Positions 8,627 to 16,792 of a DNA stretch of 17,983 bases are shown here, piece after piece (position 1 is the stretch's first letter; the number at the start of each line of letters is the position of its first letter). Source of the DNA: an uncultured Sphingomonadaceae bacterium (GTDB taxonomy: Bacteria > Pseudomonadota > Alphaproteobacteria > Sphingomonadales > Sphingomonadaceae); the NCBI GenBank assembly GCA_938016505.1, contig CALLWN010000202.1:1-17983 (forward strand). The letters run 5' to 3'. The position numbers and the translations under genes were made by a program. The notes beneath the pieces are model-generated. The model saw only the letters and a program-made list of their open reading frames with translations. It made no database searches and was not told the DNA's origin.

Positions 8627-10146
8627 CCCACCTTCCCATCCTCCCCTTTCTGATCCCGTTCGCGGCCGCCGGCATCCTGCTGCTGCTGACAGGAAAGGGC
8701 CCCGCAGTCACGCGGGGGGTCTCGCTCCTGGCAGCTGGTCTCGGCCTTGCCGCGAGCCTCGCCCTCCACCTCGCGGTCTCCAGCGGGGAGGTGCTGGTCT
8801 ACCGGCTGGGGAACTGGCCGGCGCCGTTCGGGATCGTCTTCGTGGCAGACCGGCTGGCCGGGCTCATGGTGCTGCTGCTGTTTGCGCTCGCGCTGCCGGC
8901 GCTTCTTGCCGCCAGCCGCGGCACCGACATCCGCGGGCGCCACTTCCACGCCCTGTTCCAGTTCCAGCTGGCCGGGATCGCCGGCGCCTTCCTGACCGGC
9001 GACCTGTTCAACCTGTTCGTCTGCTTCGAGATCCTTCTCATTGCCTCCTATGCGCTGCTGGTTCATGCCGGCGGGCTCGAGCGGACCCGGGCCGGGCTCG
9101 CCTATGTCGCCCTGAACCTCGTCGGCTCGTCGCTGTTCCTCGTCGGGCTCGGCCTTCTCTACGGCACCATGGGCACGCTCAATCTTGCCGATCTCGCCTT
9201 CGAGCTGCCGCATGTCGCGCCCGATGACGTGCCGCTGGTGCGCGTGGCGCTCATGCTGGTTTCGCTCGTCTTTCTCCTGAAGGCCGCCGTGCTGCCGATG
9301 GCCTTCTGGCTGCCGCACACCTATGCGGCCGCCACTGCGCCGGTTGCAGCCCTGTTCGCCATCATGACCAAGGTGGGCGTCATCGCGCTGCTGCGGCTGG
9401 CGGCCGTCGCGCTTCCGGAGTCGCCGGCGGGCGCGCTCCTGCTGCAGCCGTGGCTTCCGGTGCTGGCGCTGCTCACCATCGCGTTGGGCACTGCGGCAGC
9501 GCTCGCGGCACGGCGGCTGGCGGTCGTTGCGGCAAGCCTCGTTCTCGTCTCGTCGGGCACGCTGCTGTTCGCGGTGGCCGACGGGCGCGAGGCGGCAACT
9601 GCGGCGATCCTCTACTATCTGCCCCACACCACGCTGGTGACGGCCGGTCTGTTCCTTCTGGCCGGCGCGATCGGTGCCGCGCGCGGCGAGCTCGGCGACC
9701 GGCTGGCGAGAGGGCCAGCAATCCCCGGTGCGCGTCGGCTCGGTCTCGCCTTCGCCGTGCTGGCGCTTGCGGTCTCGGGAATGCCGCCGCTTTCGGGCTT
9801 TCTCGGCAAGCTCATGCTGATGCAGGGCGCCGGCAGCGGGCCGTGGCAGGTGGCGTGGTGGGCGGTGCTGCTGGTGTCGGGGCTTGCAACTGCGCTCGTG
9901 CTGGCGCGGACCGCAAGCCTCCTGTTCTGGGAGCCGCGCGAGCCAGCGCGCGGACCAGTCGCCGCGGGCGCCACGGTCTCGCCCGCCCTTCTCCTTCTGG
10001 TGCTGGCAAGCCCGGCGCTCACCCTCGCTGCCCCCGCGGTTGCGGGCTATGCCGGCGCAGCCGCAGGCCAGCTCCACGCCCGCATCCCCTACATGGTCGC
10101 AGTCATGGGCTCCGGGCCCGACATCGCACGGGAGCGCAGGCCATGA
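8623..10146 (+). CDS. mrpD: Mrp antiporter subunit D
   Basis: MrpD is the second large antiporter-like subunit (NuoM/NuoN type), 507 residues with about fourteen membrane helices. The functional charges are in place: Glu136 in CFEILLIASYALL, Lys220 in FLLKAAVLPMAFWLPHTY and Lys250 in AIMTKVGVIALLR. In studied Mrp systems the equivalent Glu and Lys of helices 5 and 7 are needed for antiport. PPLSGFLGKLMLM (about 388-400) is another family stretch. The GTG start is fixed by the ribosome-binding site just upstream. The gene overlaps mrpC and mrpE by four bases each. Subunits A and D are thought to be the main ion-conducting parts of the complex. Confidence 0.97.
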   Translation: MTHLPILPFLIPFAAAGILLLLTGKGPAVTRGVSLLAAGLGLAASLALHLAVSSGEVLVYRLGNWPAPFGIVFVADRLAGLMVLLLFALALPALLAASRGTDIRGRHFHALFQFQLAGIAGAFLTGDLFNLFVCFEILLIASYALLVHAGGLERTRAGLAYVALNLVGSSLFLVGLGLLYGTMGTLNLADLAFELPHVAPDDVPLVRVALMLVSLVFLLKAAVLPMAFWLPHTYAAATAPVAALFAIMTKVGVIALLRLAAVALPESPAGALLLQPWLPVLALLTIALGTAAALAARRLAVVAASLVLVSSGTLLFAVADGREAATAAILYYLPHTTLVTAGLFLLAGAIGAARGELGDRLARGPAIPGARRLGLAFAVLALAVSGMPPLSGFLGKLMLMQGAGSGPWQVAWWAVLLVSGLATALVLARTASLLFWEPREPARGPVAAGATVSPALLLLVLASPALTLAAPAVAGYAGAAAGQLHARIPYMVAVMGSGPDIARERRP

Positions 10147-10640
10147 AGCTGCGCACCGGTCTGCTCCCCCAGCCCGTCATGACCCTGCTCATCACCTTCC
10201 TCTGGGTGGTGATCGTTTCCCGCTTCACGCTGGGCAGCCTGGTCATGGGCGCGCTCGTCGGGCTCGCCGTGCCGCTCCTGGTGCGCGCATTCTGGGTGGA
10301 CCGGCCGGTGATGCGCCGCCCGCTGCTCGCACTCGGGCTTCTCGCCCGGGTGCTGGGCGACATCGTCGTCGCCAACATCGAGGTGGCCCGCCTCGTGCTC
10401 GGGCCGACCGCGCGGCTGCGGCCGACGTGGCTCGACCTGCCGCTCGAGCTCGAGAGCCCCTATGTCGCGACCATCCTGTGCAGCATCGTCTCGCTCACGC
10501 CTGGCACCGTGTCGGTCGACATCGACATGGCCGGCCGGCGGGCCCGGATCCACGCCTTGAACGCGCCCGACCCCGAGGCTGCCATCGCCACCATCAAGCG
10601 CCGCTACGAGGCCCCATTGAAGGAGATCTTCCGATGCTGA
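10143..10640 (+). CDS. mrpE: Mrp antiporter subunit E
   Basis: MrpE is a 165-residue subunit with two or three N-terminal membrane helices and a cytoplasmic C-terminal domain. Family features are the early LLITFLWVVIVSRFTLGSL helix, DIVVANIEVARLVL, and then ESPYVATILCSIVSLTPGT, with the S-x-T-P-G-T signature of the family. The C-terminal part ends in the charged IKRRYEAPLKEIF. The ATG overlaps the mrpD TGA (ATGA), and its 3' end overlaps mrpF by seven bases. Confidence 0.95.
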   Translation: MKLRTGLLPQPVMTLLITFLWVVIVSRFTLGSLVMGALVGLAVPLLVRAFWVDRPVMRRPLLALGLLARVLGDIVVANIEVARLVLGPTARLRPTWLDLPLELESPYVATILCSIVSLTPGTVSVDIDMAGRRARIHALNAPDPEAAIATIKRRYEAPLKEIFRC

Positions 10641-10906
10641 CCGGGTTTGTCCTGCCGCTCGCCCTTGGCCTCGTCGGGCTTGCCATGGGCCTCAACCTGT
10701 TTCGCCTGCTGAAGGGTCCGGCACTTGAGGACCGGATCCTCGCGCTCGACACGCTCACCATCAACGCGATTGCGCTGGTCATGCTGGCCGGGATCGCGCT
10801 CGGCACCAAGGCCTATTTCGAGGCTGCGCTGATCCTTGCAATGATGGGGTTCGTCGGCACGGTCGCGCTGGCGAAATACCGCCTCGGCGGCGACATCATC
10901 GAGTAG
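10634..10906 (+). CDS. mrpF: Mrp antiporter subunit F
   Basis: MrpF is a 90-residue subunit with three membrane helices. FRLLKGPALEDRILALDTLTINA is split between the first and second helices and is the most conserved part of the family; the Asp residues here (EDRILALD) are typical. The C-terminal YRLGGDIIE is short, as usual. The start is supported by AGGAG (10621-10625) eight bases upstream, inside mrpE. Nine bases between its TAG stop and the mrpG ATG make the longest gap within the operon. Confidence 0.95.
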   Translation: MLTGFVLPLALGLVGLAMGLNLFRLLKGPALEDRILALDTLTINAIALVMLAGIALGTKAYFEAALILAMMGFVGTVALAKYRLGGDIIE

Positions 10907-10914
10907 GTGCTGCG

Positions 10915-11238
10915 ATGCCCGTCTCCCCCGCTGATCTTCTCGTCAGCCTGCTGCTGCTGGTCGGCAGCGGGTTCGCGCTCGTCGGCTCGATCGGGCTCGC
11001 CCGCCTGCCCGATTTCATGACCCGGCTGCATGGCCCCACCAAGGCGACGACGCTGGGTGTGGGCGCGATCGTGATTGCCGACATGGTGCACACCTCGGTG
11101 ACGACCGGGCGACTGTCGCTGCAGGAACTGGCGATTTCGCTGTTCCTGTTCATCACTGCGCCGGTCTCTGCCCATGTGCTGGCCAAGGCCGCGCTCGCCA
11201 GCCAGGCGCGGCGCGCGGCCGGGCGGAGTTCGGACTGA
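10915..11238 (+). CDS. mrpG: Mrp antiporter subunit G
   Basis: MrpG is the last subunit of the complex, 107 residues with three membrane helices. The family marker is GSIGLARLPDFMTRLHGPTK, running from the end of helix 1 into the loop, with KATTLGVGAI starting helix 2 and LFLFITAPVSAHVLAKAAL forming helix 3. Its last codons and its TGA (11236-11238) lie within the first unit of a tandem repeat, so the C-terminal GRSSD may have been set by that repeat. The operon faces the MerC-domain gene from here on. Confidence 0.95.
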   Translation: MPVSPADLLVSLLLLVGSGFALVGSIGLARLPDFMTRLHGPTKATTLGVGAIVIADMVHTSVTTGRLSLQELAISLFLFITAPVSAHVLAKAALASQARRAAGRSSD

Positions 11239-11312
11239 CCGGAGTTCGGGCGAGCCGGCGTTCGGACTGACCGGAGTTCGGGCGAGCCGGCGTTCGGACC
11301 GGACGAGCCGGG
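11228..11312. repeat. Tandem repeat, 32-bp unit, about 2.7 copies
   Basis: Two identical 32-base units (11228-11259 and 11260-11291) are followed by a shortened third (11292-11312), which looks like the same unit with 11 bases missing and one substitution. Each unit is made of two related 16-base halves, GTTCGGACTGACCGGA and GTTCGGGCGAGCCGGC, so an older duplication lies inside the newer one. The array overlaps the mrpG stop and fills most of the 89-base gap between the convergent mrpG and MerC-domain genes. Confidence 0.9.
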
Positions 11313-11321
11313 GCTCCGGCT
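11306..11321. terminator. Possible hairpin in the convergent gap
   Basis: AGCCGG-GGCT-CCGGCT is a perfect six-base-pair stem with a four-base loop, just after the tandem repeat. It lies between two convergent genes, where a bidirectional terminator would be expected. No T-run follows on either strand, so intrinsic termination is unproven. Confidence 0.3.
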
Positions 11322-11327
11322 GGGGGC

Positions 11328-11717
11328 TCAGGCCCGGCGGGCGCGCCAGTTGCGCCAGTGCGCTGCCGCGACGACGAGGCCGCCGGCAACCGTCAGCACC
11401 TGCTCGGCCGGGCCGCGATCGTGGGCGAGGGCACCGATCGCCATCAGCAGAAACCCGAGCGCTGCCAGCTGCCACGGCCGGTCATCGCCATGGACGGCAA
11501 GGCCGCGCCGCAGTGCAAGGACCGAGACCGGCGCGGCCAGCGCGAGGAGCGCCCAGTGCAGCCATTCCGGCCCGTGGCCGCCGACCGGGCCGAGGGCTGC
11601 GACCACGGGGGCGATCCCCAGGGCGAGTGGCATCAGGAGGCAGTGGACGAGGCAGAGGCTGGATAGGGCTGCCGCCACACCGTCTGCCGTGGCTGCGCGA
11701 TGCAGGTGGGGAGCCAT
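11328..11717 (-). CDS. MerC-domain membrane protein
   Basis: The 129-residue protein has four likely membrane helices and the MerC-type first helix with a metal-ligand-like pattern, SLCLVHCLLMPLALG (residues about 19-33), holding Cys-x-x-His-Cys. MerC proteins of mercury operons import Hg2+, but many chromosomal MerC-domain proteins are not linked to mercury, and no merR, merA or merP is present here, so the metal is unknown. The frame is open back to an ATG at 11762, but that lies within a good promoter, and GAGG lies about ten bases before the ATG at 11717, which I prefer. The gene is transcribed toward mrpG and ends in the repeat-containing convergent gap. Confidence 0.8.
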   Translation of the reverse strand: MAPHLHRAATADGVAAALSSLCLVHCLLMPLALGIAPVVAALGPVGGHGPEWLHWALLALAAPVSVLALRRGLAVHGDDRPWQLAALGFLLMAIGALAHDRGPAEQVLTVAGGLVVAAAHWRNWRARRA

Positions 11718-11747
11718 CGAACGGGAGTCCTCGCAAGAAACCTGGAT

Positions 11748-11776
11748 GTGATATTGTCTCATCGCGCGCTCGTCAA
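11748..11776 (-). promoter_or_regulatory. Predicted sigma-70-type promoter of the MerC-domain gene
   Basis: On the minus strand, TTGACG (11776-11771) is followed after exactly 17 bases by TATCAC (11753-11748). Transcription would begin near 11740, giving a leader of about 25 bases before the ATG at 11717. The short AT-richer patch around the -10 stands out in this GC-rich sequence. It lies between the nadB stop and the MerC-domain gene, so this gene need not depend on nadB transcription. Confidence 0.55.
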
Positions 11777-11802
11777 CTGCTGCGGCCGCCGGGCGAGGGG
11801 CG

Positions 11803-13413
11803 TCAGGCCCGCGACGGGTAGAGGATGGTATCGCGCGGCGGGTCGGAGAGGCCGGGATAGTCGGTGGTGTAATGGAGCCCCCGGCTTTCCTTGCGGCTCT
11901 GCGCCGAGCGCACGATGAGATCGGCCACCTCGACCACGTTGCGCAGTTCGAGAAGGTTGGGCGTCACCCGGAAGCTTGAATAATATTGCTGGATCTCGTC
12001 CCGGAGAAGGGCGACCCGATGGGCGGCGCGCTCGAGACGGCGGTCGGTGCGGACGATGCCGACATAGTTCCACATGAAGCGCCTCAGCTCGGCCCAGTTG
12101 TTCGAGACGACGACCTCCTCGTCGGAATCGGTCACCCGGCTTTCGTCCCAGGGAAGGATTTCGGGCGGCGGCTGGGTGTCGGCGAAGCGGGCGAGGATGT
12201 CGTCGGCGGCCGATGCGCCGAACACCAGGCACTCGAGGAGCGAGTTCGACGCCATGCGGTTGGCGCCGTGAAGCCCCGACTGCGAGACTTCGCCGATGGC
12301 GTAGAGGCCGGGAAGGTCGGTGCGGCCGTGGCGGTCCACCAGCACGCCGCCACAGGTGTAGTGGGCGGCCGGCACGACCGGGATGGGTTCGCGGACCGGG
12401 TCGATTCCGAGTTCGCGCAGCCGCTGGACGATGGTCGGGAAATGGCCCTCGATGAAGTCGGCGGGCAGGTGGGTCATGTCGAGGTGGACGAAGTCGAGGC
12501 CGGCGCGCTTCATCTCGGCGTCGATTGCGCGCGCCACGATGTCGCGCGGGGCGAGTTCGCCGCGGGCATCATGCTCGGGCATGAAGCGGCGGCCATCGGG
12601 CGTTCTCAGGATCCCGCCCTCGCCGCGCATCGCCTCGGTGATGAGGAAGTTCTTGACCTTGAAATTGTAGAGGCAGGTCGGGTGGAACTGGTTGAACTCC
12701 ATGTTGGAGACCCGGCAGCCTGCGCGCCAGGCCATTGCGATCCCGTCGCCGGTCGAGCCGTCGGGGTTGGTCGAGAAGCGGTAGACGCGGGATGCGCCCC
12801 CGGTCGCCAGCACGACCGCGCGGGCGAGGATGCGGCGCACCCGGCCCGAGGCGCGGTCGAGTGCGTAGAGGCCGTGGGCGCGGCGCTCGGCAAAGCCATG
12901 GCCGGTGGCGTGGCGCTCGGTCACGATGTCGATCGCGACCTGGTCGGTCATCACCCGGATCCGCGGGTTGTCGAGCGCGGCCCGCTCGAGCGCGCGCTGC
13001 ACCGCCCAGCCGGTCGCATCGTCGACATGGACGATCCGCCGCGCGCGGTGGCCGCCCTCGCGGGTCAGGTGGAAGCGCTCCGAGACGGTCTCCCCGGGGT
13101 TGAAGGGCACGCCGAGCGCTGCCAGCCGCTCGATCGCGGCGGGTGCCTGTTCGACCACGAACTCGACGACCCGGCGGTCGTTGAGGCCGGCGCCGGCGAT
13201 CATCGTGTCCTCGATATGGGCCTCGAAGGTGTCGCCCTCGTCGAGCACGGCTGCAATCCCGCCTTGCGCCCAAGCGGTCGAGCCGGCGGAGATGCCGGCC
13301 TTGGAGAGGACCAGCACGTCGAGCCGCTCGGACAGGGCGATGGCCGCAGTCAGCCCGGCGGCACCGCTGCCGACGACGACGACATCGGCGATGACGGGAT
13401 CCCTGATGGTCAT
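11803..13413 (-). CDS. nadB: L-aspartate oxidase
   Basis: NadB oxidises L-aspartate to iminoaspartate with bound FAD; NadA then turns this into quinolinate for NAD synthesis. The 536-residue length is normal. The FAD-binding GSGAAGLTAAIAL is at about 15-27, followed by STAWAQGGIAAVL, HPTCLYNF and NFLITEAMRGEGG; the active-site AAHYTCGGVLVD and the second FAD contact YAIGEVSQSGLHGANRMASNSLLE follow. The C-terminal helical domain is intact. The ATG overlaps the TGA of the ABC ATPase gene (ATGA). The usual partners nadA and nadC are not in the window. A confusion with succinate dehydrogenase flavoprotein is unlikely, given the S-G-L-H-G-A-N-R-M-A-S-N-S context. Confidence 0.97.
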   Translation of the reverse strand: MTIRDPVIADVVVVGSGAAGLTAAIALSERLDVLVLSKAGISAGSTAWAQGGIAAVLDEGDTFEAHIEDTMIAGAGLNDRRVVEFVVEQAPAAIERLAALGVPFNPGETVSERFHLTREGGHRARRIVHVDDATGWAVQRALERAALDNPRIRVMTDQVAIDIVTERHATGHGFAERRAHGLYALDRASGRVRRILARAVVLATGGASRVYRFSTNPDGSTGDGIAMAWRAGCRVSNMEFNQFHPTCLYNFKVKNFLITEAMRGEGGILRTPDGRRFMPEHDARGELAPRDIVARAIDAEMKRAGLDFVHLDMTHLPADFIEGHFPTIVQRLRELGIDPVREPIPVVPAAHYTCGGVLVDRHGRTDLPGLYAIGEVSQSGLHGANRMASNSLLECLVFGASAADDILARFADTQPPPEILPWDESRVTDSDEEVVVSNNWAELRRFMWNYVGIVRTDRRLERAAHRVALLRDEIQQYYSSFRVTPNLLELRNVVEVADLIVRSAQSRKESRGLHYTTDYPGLSDPPRDTILYPSRA

Positions 13414-14354
13414 GCCGCAGCCCGGCGGGTCAGGTCGAGGAAGACATCCTCGAGGTCGGCCTCGCGCGTGGTCACGTCGACGATCGCAAGCCCGGCCGCC
13501 GACAGCTGGCCGAGAAGCGCGCCGGCCGAGACCAGCGTCTTGTCATAGTGGATGGCGAAGTGGCGCTCGGCCAGCCGCTCGACCCGGGCGACCCCGGCGA
13601 TGGCCGGCAGCGAGGGGGCGTCGGCCTCGAGGGTCACATCGACCCGCTTCTCGCGGGCCATGCCCAGCAGCTCGCGGGTCGGCGCGTTCGCCACGATGCG
13701 GCCGTGGTTCACGATGGCGATCTGCTCGCACAGTTCCTCGGCCTCCTCGAGATAGTGGGTGGTAAGCACGATTGTCGTGCCCGCGGCGTGGAGCTCGCGC
13801 ACCCAGGCCCACAGCATCTGGCGAAGCTCGATGTCGACGCCGGCAGTCGGCTCGTCGAGGATGAGGACGGGCGGCGCGTGGACCATCGCCTTGGCGATGA
13901 GAAGCCGGCGCTTCATCCCGCCCGAAAGCGTGCGGGCATAGGCATGGGCGTGCGCGTCGAGGCGGACGGCGCGCAGCAGCTCCATGGTGCGCCGCCTCGA
14001 CTTGGGCACGCCATAAAGACCGGCCTGGAGCTCGAGCGTCTCGTAGGGCGAGAAGAAGGCATCGAACAGGAGCTCCTGCGGCACGACGCCGAGCGAGGCC
14101 TTGGCGTTGCGCGGGTGGCGGTCGATGTCGAACCCCCAGATCTCGGCCCGGCCCGCGGTCTTGGTGACAAGGCCGGCGAGAATGTTGATGAGCGTGGACT
14201 TGCCCGCGCCATTGGGACCGAGCAGGCCGAACATGCAGCCCCGCGGCACCTCGAGCGACACGCCGTCGAGCGCGCGCTTGCCCCCGGCATAGACCTTCTC
14301 GAGGCCCTCGAGCCGTATCGCGGGGGTCTCAGCCGGCAACGAGATCCCTGACAT
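13410..14354 (-). CDS. ABC transporter ATP-binding protein, YadG type
   Basis: The 314-residue protein is a complete ABC ATPase that should power an ABC-2 type exporter at the inner membrane. Visible motifs, from the ATG: Walker [10 protein letters not shown] (46-54), Q-loop PQE (92-94), signature LSGGMKRR (143-150), Walker [12 protein letters not shown] (164-174) and the switch His200 in [10 protein letters not shown]. The [17 protein letters not shown] and [10 protein letters not shown] stretches closely recall E. coli YadG. Its permease partner (YadH type) is not next to it. A C-terminal extension of about 75 residues follows the nucleotide-binding domain. The frame begins with TTG at 14360; I prefer the ATG at 14354. 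Either start lies inside the end of leuC (26-32 bases overlap). Its substrate cannot be deduced. Confidence 0.92.
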   Translation of the reverse strand: MSGISLPAETPAIRLEGLEKVYAGGKRALDGVSLEVPRGCMFGLLGPNGAGKSTLINILAGLVTKTAGRAEIWGFDIDRHPRNAKASLGVVPQELLFDAFFSPYETLELQAGLYGVPKSRRRTMELLRAVRLDAHAHAYARTLSGGMKRRLLIAKAMVHAPPVLILDEPTAGVDIELRQMLWAWVRELHAAGTTIVLTTHYLEEAEELCEQIAIVNHGRIVANAPTRELLGMAREKRVDVTLEADAPSLPAIAGVARVERLAERHFAIHYDKTLVSAGALLGQLSAAGLAIVDVTTREADLEDVFLDLTRRAAA

Positions 14355-15759
14355 CGGCAAGGCGGCCGGTCACTGCGGCCGCGGCGGCCATGGCCGGAGA
14401 GACCAGATGGGTGCGCGCGCCCGGCCCCTGGCGGCCGACGAAGTTCCGGTTGGAGGTGGAGGCGCAGCGCTCGCCGGCGGGCACGCGGTCGGGGTTCATG
14501 CCAAGGCACATCGAGCAGCCTGGCTCGCGCCACTCGAACCCGGCCTCGGTGAAGATGCGGTCGAGCCCCTCGGCCTCGGCCTGGCGCTTGACGAGGCCCG
14601 AGCCCGGCACGACGAGCGCCTGGCGGATGCTGGCCGCGACCCGCCTGCCCCTGAGGACTGCGGCGGCGGCCCGCAGATCCTCGATGCGGCTGTTGGTGCA
14701 CGAGCCGACGAAGATGTTCTCGACCCGGATGTCGGCAATCGCGGTCCCGGGCGCGAGCCCCATGTAGGCGAGCGCGGCCTCGGCCGAGGCGCGTCTTGCC
14801 GGGTCGGCGATGTCGCGCGGGTCGGGGACGGTGCCGGTGACGGGTGCGACCTGTTCGGGGCTGGTGCCCCAGGTGACGAGCGGGGCGATCGCCGCGCCGT
14901 CGAGTGTGACCTGGCGGTCGAAGCGGGCCCCCGGGTCGGTCGCAAGCGTCTCCCACCAGGCCTTCGCCTGTTCCCACAGGGCGCCCCTCGGCGCGCGTGG
15001 CCGCCCCTCGAGGTAGGCGAAGGTCTTCGCATCCGGCGCGATCATGCCGGCCCGGGCCCCGGCCTCGATCGACATGTTGCAAAGGGTCATCCGGCCTTCC
15101 ATCGAGAGCGCCTCGACCACCGGGCCGCGATACTCGATGACATGGCCGGTCGCACCGGCAGTGCCGATCTGGCCGATGATGGCGAGCGCGACATCCTTCG
15201 CGGTCACGCCGAAGCCGAGGGTGCCGGTGACGGTGACCGCCATGTTGCGTGACTTGGCCAGCAGCAGCGTCTGGGTGGCGAGCACATGCTCGACCTCGGA
15301 GGTGCCGATGCCGAAGGCGAGCGCGCCGAGCGCGCCGTGGGTGGAGGTGTGGCTGTCGCCGCAGACAAGGGTCGTGCCGGGAAGGGTGAATCCGAGCTCG
15401 GGGCCGATGACGTGGACGATGCCCTGGTTCACATGGGTGATCGGCAGATACTCGATGCCAAACGCCGCGCAGTTGGCCTCGAGCGCGGCGAGCTGGGCAG
15501 CCGATTCCGGGTCTTCGACCGGCAGGCTGCGGTCGGTCGTCGGCACATTGTGGTCGGGGACTGCAAGGGTGAGATCGGGCCGGCGGACCCGGCGTCCGGC
15601 GAGGCGGAGGCCCTCGAAGGCCTGCGGGGTTGTGACCTCATGGATCAGGTGGCGGTCGATGAAGAGCAGGCTGGTGCCATCGTCGCGGGCGGTGACGACA
15701 TGGGCGTCCCAGACCTTGTCGTAGAGGGTGCGGGGGCTGCCGGGCGGGTTGACGGTCAT
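14329..15759 (-). CDS. leuC: 3-isopropylmalate dehydratase large subunit
   Basis: LeuC, with the small subunit LeuD, isomerises 2-isopropylmalate to 3-isopropylmalate in leucine synthesis. It is an aconitase-type [4Fe-4S] enzyme. The 476 residues carry the family signatures VPDHNVPT (about 67-74), [13 protein letters not shown] (131-143) and the three cluster cysteines: C354 in GSCTNSR, and C415 and C418 in [12 protein letters not shown]. An in-frame TTG lies three codons upstream (15768), but the ATG at 15759 gives the usual [17 protein letters not shown] start. No clear Shine-Dalgarno precedes either start. leuD does not follow; the ABC ATPase gene overlaps its 3' end instead. Confidence 0.97.
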   Translation of the reverse strand: MTVNPPGSPRTLYDKVWDAHVVTARDDGTSLLFIDRHLIHEVTTPQAFEGLRLAGRRVRRPDLTLAVPDHNVPTTDRSLPVEDPESAAQLAALEANCAAFGIEYLPITHVNQGIVHVIGPELGFTLPGTTLVCGDSHTSTHGALGALAFGIGTSEVEHVLATQTLLLAKSRNMAVTVTGTLGFGVTAKDVALAIIGQIGTAGATGHVIEYRGPVVEALSMEGRMTLCNMSIEAGARAGMIAPDAKTFAYLEGRPRAPRGALWEQAKAWWETLATDPGARFDRQVTLDGAAIAPLVTWGTSPEQVAPVTGTVPDPRDIADPARRASAEAALAYMGLAPGTAIADIRVENIFVGSCTNSRIEDLRAAAAVLRGRRVAASIRQALVVPGSGLVKRQAEAEGLDRIFTEAGFEWREPGCSMCLGMNPDRVPAGERCASTSNRNFVGRQGPGARTHLVSPAMAAAAAVTGRLADVRDLVAG

Positions 15760-15772
15760 GGCGGGCAAGCGG

Positions 15773-15800
15773 GTTAGGCGCGCGGGCCAAGGCGGGTCAA
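15773..15800 (-). promoter_or_regulatory. Possible promoter of leuC
   Basis: On the minus strand, TTGACC (15800-15795, within CCTTGACC) is followed after 16 bases by CCTAAC (15778-15773). The -35 is good but the -10 matches poorly. Transcription would start only about seven bases before the leuC ATG, which would give a nearly leaderless message and fit the missing ribosome-binding site. It lies in the 48-base gap between mltG and leuC. Confidence 0.3.
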
Positions 15801-15807
15801 GGGCTGG

Positions 15808-16791
15808 TCACATCTCGCCCCGCGCCCGCCGCAGCGCATACCAGCGCTCGACATTCTCGCGGTGCTCGGCATGGGTGCGCGCGAAGGCGTGGCCGCCGCT
15901 GCCGTCGGCGACCATGAAGAGATAGGCGTGGGGCTCGGGGTCGAGCACGGCGGCGAGACTCTCGCGCCCCGGGTTGGCGATCGGCCCCTTTGGGAGGCCG
16001 GGGCGGAGATAGGTGTTCCAGCCGGTGTCGGCGCGGAGTTCGGACTGGCGGATGCGGCGGCCGAGCGGGCGGCCCTGCGTCACGGGGTAGATGACTGTCG
16101 GGTCGGCCTCGAGTTTCATCCCCGCCCTCAGCCGGTTGGTGTAGAGTCCCGCGACCCGGCGGCGCTCCGAGGGGATCCCGGTTTCCTTCTCGACGATGGA
16201 CGCGAGGATGACGGCCTCCTGCGGCGTGGTGACGGCGGATGCCGGCGTGCGGGCGGCCCAGAGCGTTGCGAGCGTCTCCTCCATCCCCTTCTGCATCCGG
16301 GCGAGGAGGGCAGCGCGGGCTTCGCCGGGGCGATAGTCCCACGTTGCCGGCAGCACCGAGCCTTCGGCGGGCACGTCCACTTCGCCGGTGAGCCTGGGTG
16401 CGGCCATCAGCCGCTCGTGGACCAGGACCGAGGGGAGCCCTTCCGGGATGGCGAGGGTGAGGGTGAGGACCTCGCCCTTCTGCAGGGCGGCAAGCACCCG
16501 GCGATAGCCCGCGTCCTTCCGGAAGGCGTAAAGCCCGTAGCGGACCGGCCGGTCGCCGCCCAGCAGCCGGGCCGCGAGGCGAAAGCGCGCTGCGCTGTCG
16601 ATGACGCCTGCGGCCTCGAGCCGGGCGGCGGCGGCGGCGAGCGAGGCACCCCGCGGAATCTCGACCTCGACGATCTCGGCGTCCGGCCGAGCCTCGCGGT
16701 TCCAGTGCCGTGCGAAGTCGACGGCCAGCAGGGTGCCGCCCGCGACCATGGCGATCAGGACGGCGAGGGCCGCGACCAGCCGCCGGCGCAC
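15808..16791 (-). CDS. mltG: Endolytic murein transglycosylase MltG
   Basis: MltG cleaves nascent peptidoglycan strands at the outer face of the inner membrane and is thought to end chain growth. The 327-residue protein has one N-terminal membrane helix (about 5-24), a LysM-like segment (about 41-80) and the YceG catalytic domain, with the conserved ASIVEKETG (197-205) holding the catalytic Glu, then LYTNRLRAGMKLEADPTVIY (216-235) and the substrate-site stretch NTYLRPGLPKGPIANPG. The start is GTG at 16791, two bases after the fabF stop, with GGAAG as ribosome-binding site in the end of fabF. The fabF-mltG order is common in Proteobacteria. Confidence 0.96.
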   Translation of the reverse strand: MRRRLVAALAVLIAMVAGGTLLAVDFARHWNREARPDAEIVEVEIPRGASLAAAAARLEAAGVIDSAARFRLAARLLGGDRPVRYGLYAFRKDAGYRRVLAALQKGEVLTLTLAIPEGLPSVLVHERLMAAPRLTGEVDVPAEGSVLPATWDYRPGEARAALLARMQKGMEETLATLWAARTPASAVTTPQEAVILASIVEKETGIPSERRRVAGLYTNRLRAGMKLEADPTVIYPVTQGRPLGRRIRQSELRADTGWNTYLRPGLPKGPIANPGRESLAAVLDPEPHAYLFMVADGSGGHAFARTHAEHRENVERWYALRRARGEM

Positions 16792-16792
16792 C

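Noticed and set aside
11328..11717. Mercury-resistance operon
   Set aside because: Only a MerC-domain protein is present; merR, merT, merP and merA are all absent nearby.
16036..16050. A GGAGTTCGGACTG match to the tandem repeat near mrpG
   Set aside because: It lies inside mltG, encoding a conserved stretch of that protein, and is not repeated there; the short similarity is probably chance.
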